Shown piece after piece: positions 5,894 to 6,100 of a DNA stretch of 6,100 bases (positions within the stretch are counted from its first letter, which is position 1; every line of letters starts with the position of its first letter). Origin of the DNA: an uncultured bacterium (GTDB lineage Bacteria; Planctomycetota; UBA8108); contig CAJWZY010000146.1 in NCBI GenBank assembly GCA_913050545.1, forward strand, positions 1 through 6,100. Reading direction: 5' to 3'. The notes beneath the pieces are model-generated. The model was not told the DNA's origin. It made no database searches and saw nothing but the letters and a program-made list of their open reading frames with translations. A program made the translations under genes and the position numbers.

Positions 5894-6100
5894 GAGAAAA
5901 GCGGACCTTTTCCTTCGAGACCTGGATCGACGATCCGTGGAGTGCCTGGATCGGCTGGGAAAACGGCCCTTGGTTTCGTCACAACGCCTGGCACATCCTG
6001 CTCGAGCAGTGGTATCCCGAGGATTACGCGAAGATCGACCGGAAGCAGAAGGGCTTCAAAAAGCAGGTCGCGGAGGTCTTGTTCAGGAAGGGGTATCATG
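5890..6100 (+). CDS. Fragment of an unrecognised Trp-rich protein, both ends missing
   Basis: The frame with codons beginning at 5890 is open to the end of the window (70 codons). It is strongly biased to G or C at third positions, roughly four codons in five, as expected of real coding sequence at this GC content. The peptide has seven or so tryptophans in its first 50 residues (ETWIDDPWSAWIGWENGPW, then AWHILLEQWYPEDY) and a basic stretch (KIDRKQKGFKKQ). No ATG, GTG or TTG lies in frame between the upstream in-frame stop near 5803 and TTG near 6073, so the visible part is internal to a larger protein. I do not recognise the family. It points away from the window, opposite to every other gene, and abuts the broken lptD-like gene. 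The minus-strand frames across it look like shadows. Confidence 0.5.

Noticed and set aside
5686..6099. 137-codon minus-strand frame starting at the window edge
   Set aside because: It is out of frame with the LptD-like protein and over its second half is a shadow of it; its first half is the complement of the codon-biased plus-strand frame.
5880..6100. Simple frameshift in the lptD-like gene instead of a junction
   Set aside because: Neither other minus-strand frame upstream of 5893 resembles LptD, and one contains stops; the plus strand carries the coding signal.

Overview
The window looks like a piece of a Gram-negative bacterial chromosome, moderately GC-rich and with high GC at third codon positions. 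All four complete or nearly complete housekeeping genes, and the pilus gene, lie on the minus strand. The envelope genes (a PilM-type pilus protein and an LptD-type outer-membrane barrel) imply a two-membrane cell. The wording of PilM (QQIPF...DEVIWD, EIHRSIGFY) and of the LptD-like protein (SDRNFLNEYFE) reminds me of Planctomycetota and related candidate phyla. This is recollection of family sequences, not a search, so the taxonomy is tentative.

Layout, read in the direction of minus-strand transcription (high to low coordinates). (1) 5890-6100 holds a Trp-rich, codon-biased reading frame on the PLUS strand, with no start codon and running off the window. (2) At about 5885-5900 it abuts, head to head, the C-terminal half of an LptD-like outer-membrane protein (4562-5893). 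Neither has a plausible 5' end, so this is a rearrangement, an insertion or an assembly chimera. (3) Next come coaD (phosphopantetheine adenylyltransferase), mtaB (tRNA methylthiotransferase) and a family-4 Fe-S uracil-DNA glycosylase. They are tightly packed (SD of coaD overlapping the lptD stop; a 72-nt gap; a 24-nt gap), consistent with one operon. (4) A 9-bp hairpin after the glycosylase stop may end that operon. (5) About 830 bp (960-1787) has no convincing protein gene. On the minus strand it carries two sigma-70-like promoter candidates, a palindrome inside one of them, and a run of small inverted repeats at 1471-1680, some mutually exclusive. It may be a long regulated leader or a small RNA locus for the pilus operon. 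(6) pilM starts at 959 and runs off the window at base 1; the rest of a pilMNOPQ-like set would be expected beyond it.

Working together: the first operon mixes envelope biogenesis (LptD), CoA synthesis, tRNA modification and DNA repair, a typical housekeeping mixture. pilM appears to be a separate transcription unit with its own leader. I found no CRISPR array, tRNA, rRNA, recognisable transposase or defence system. The points most worth following up are the head-to-head junction near 5890 and the structured spacer upstream of pilM.
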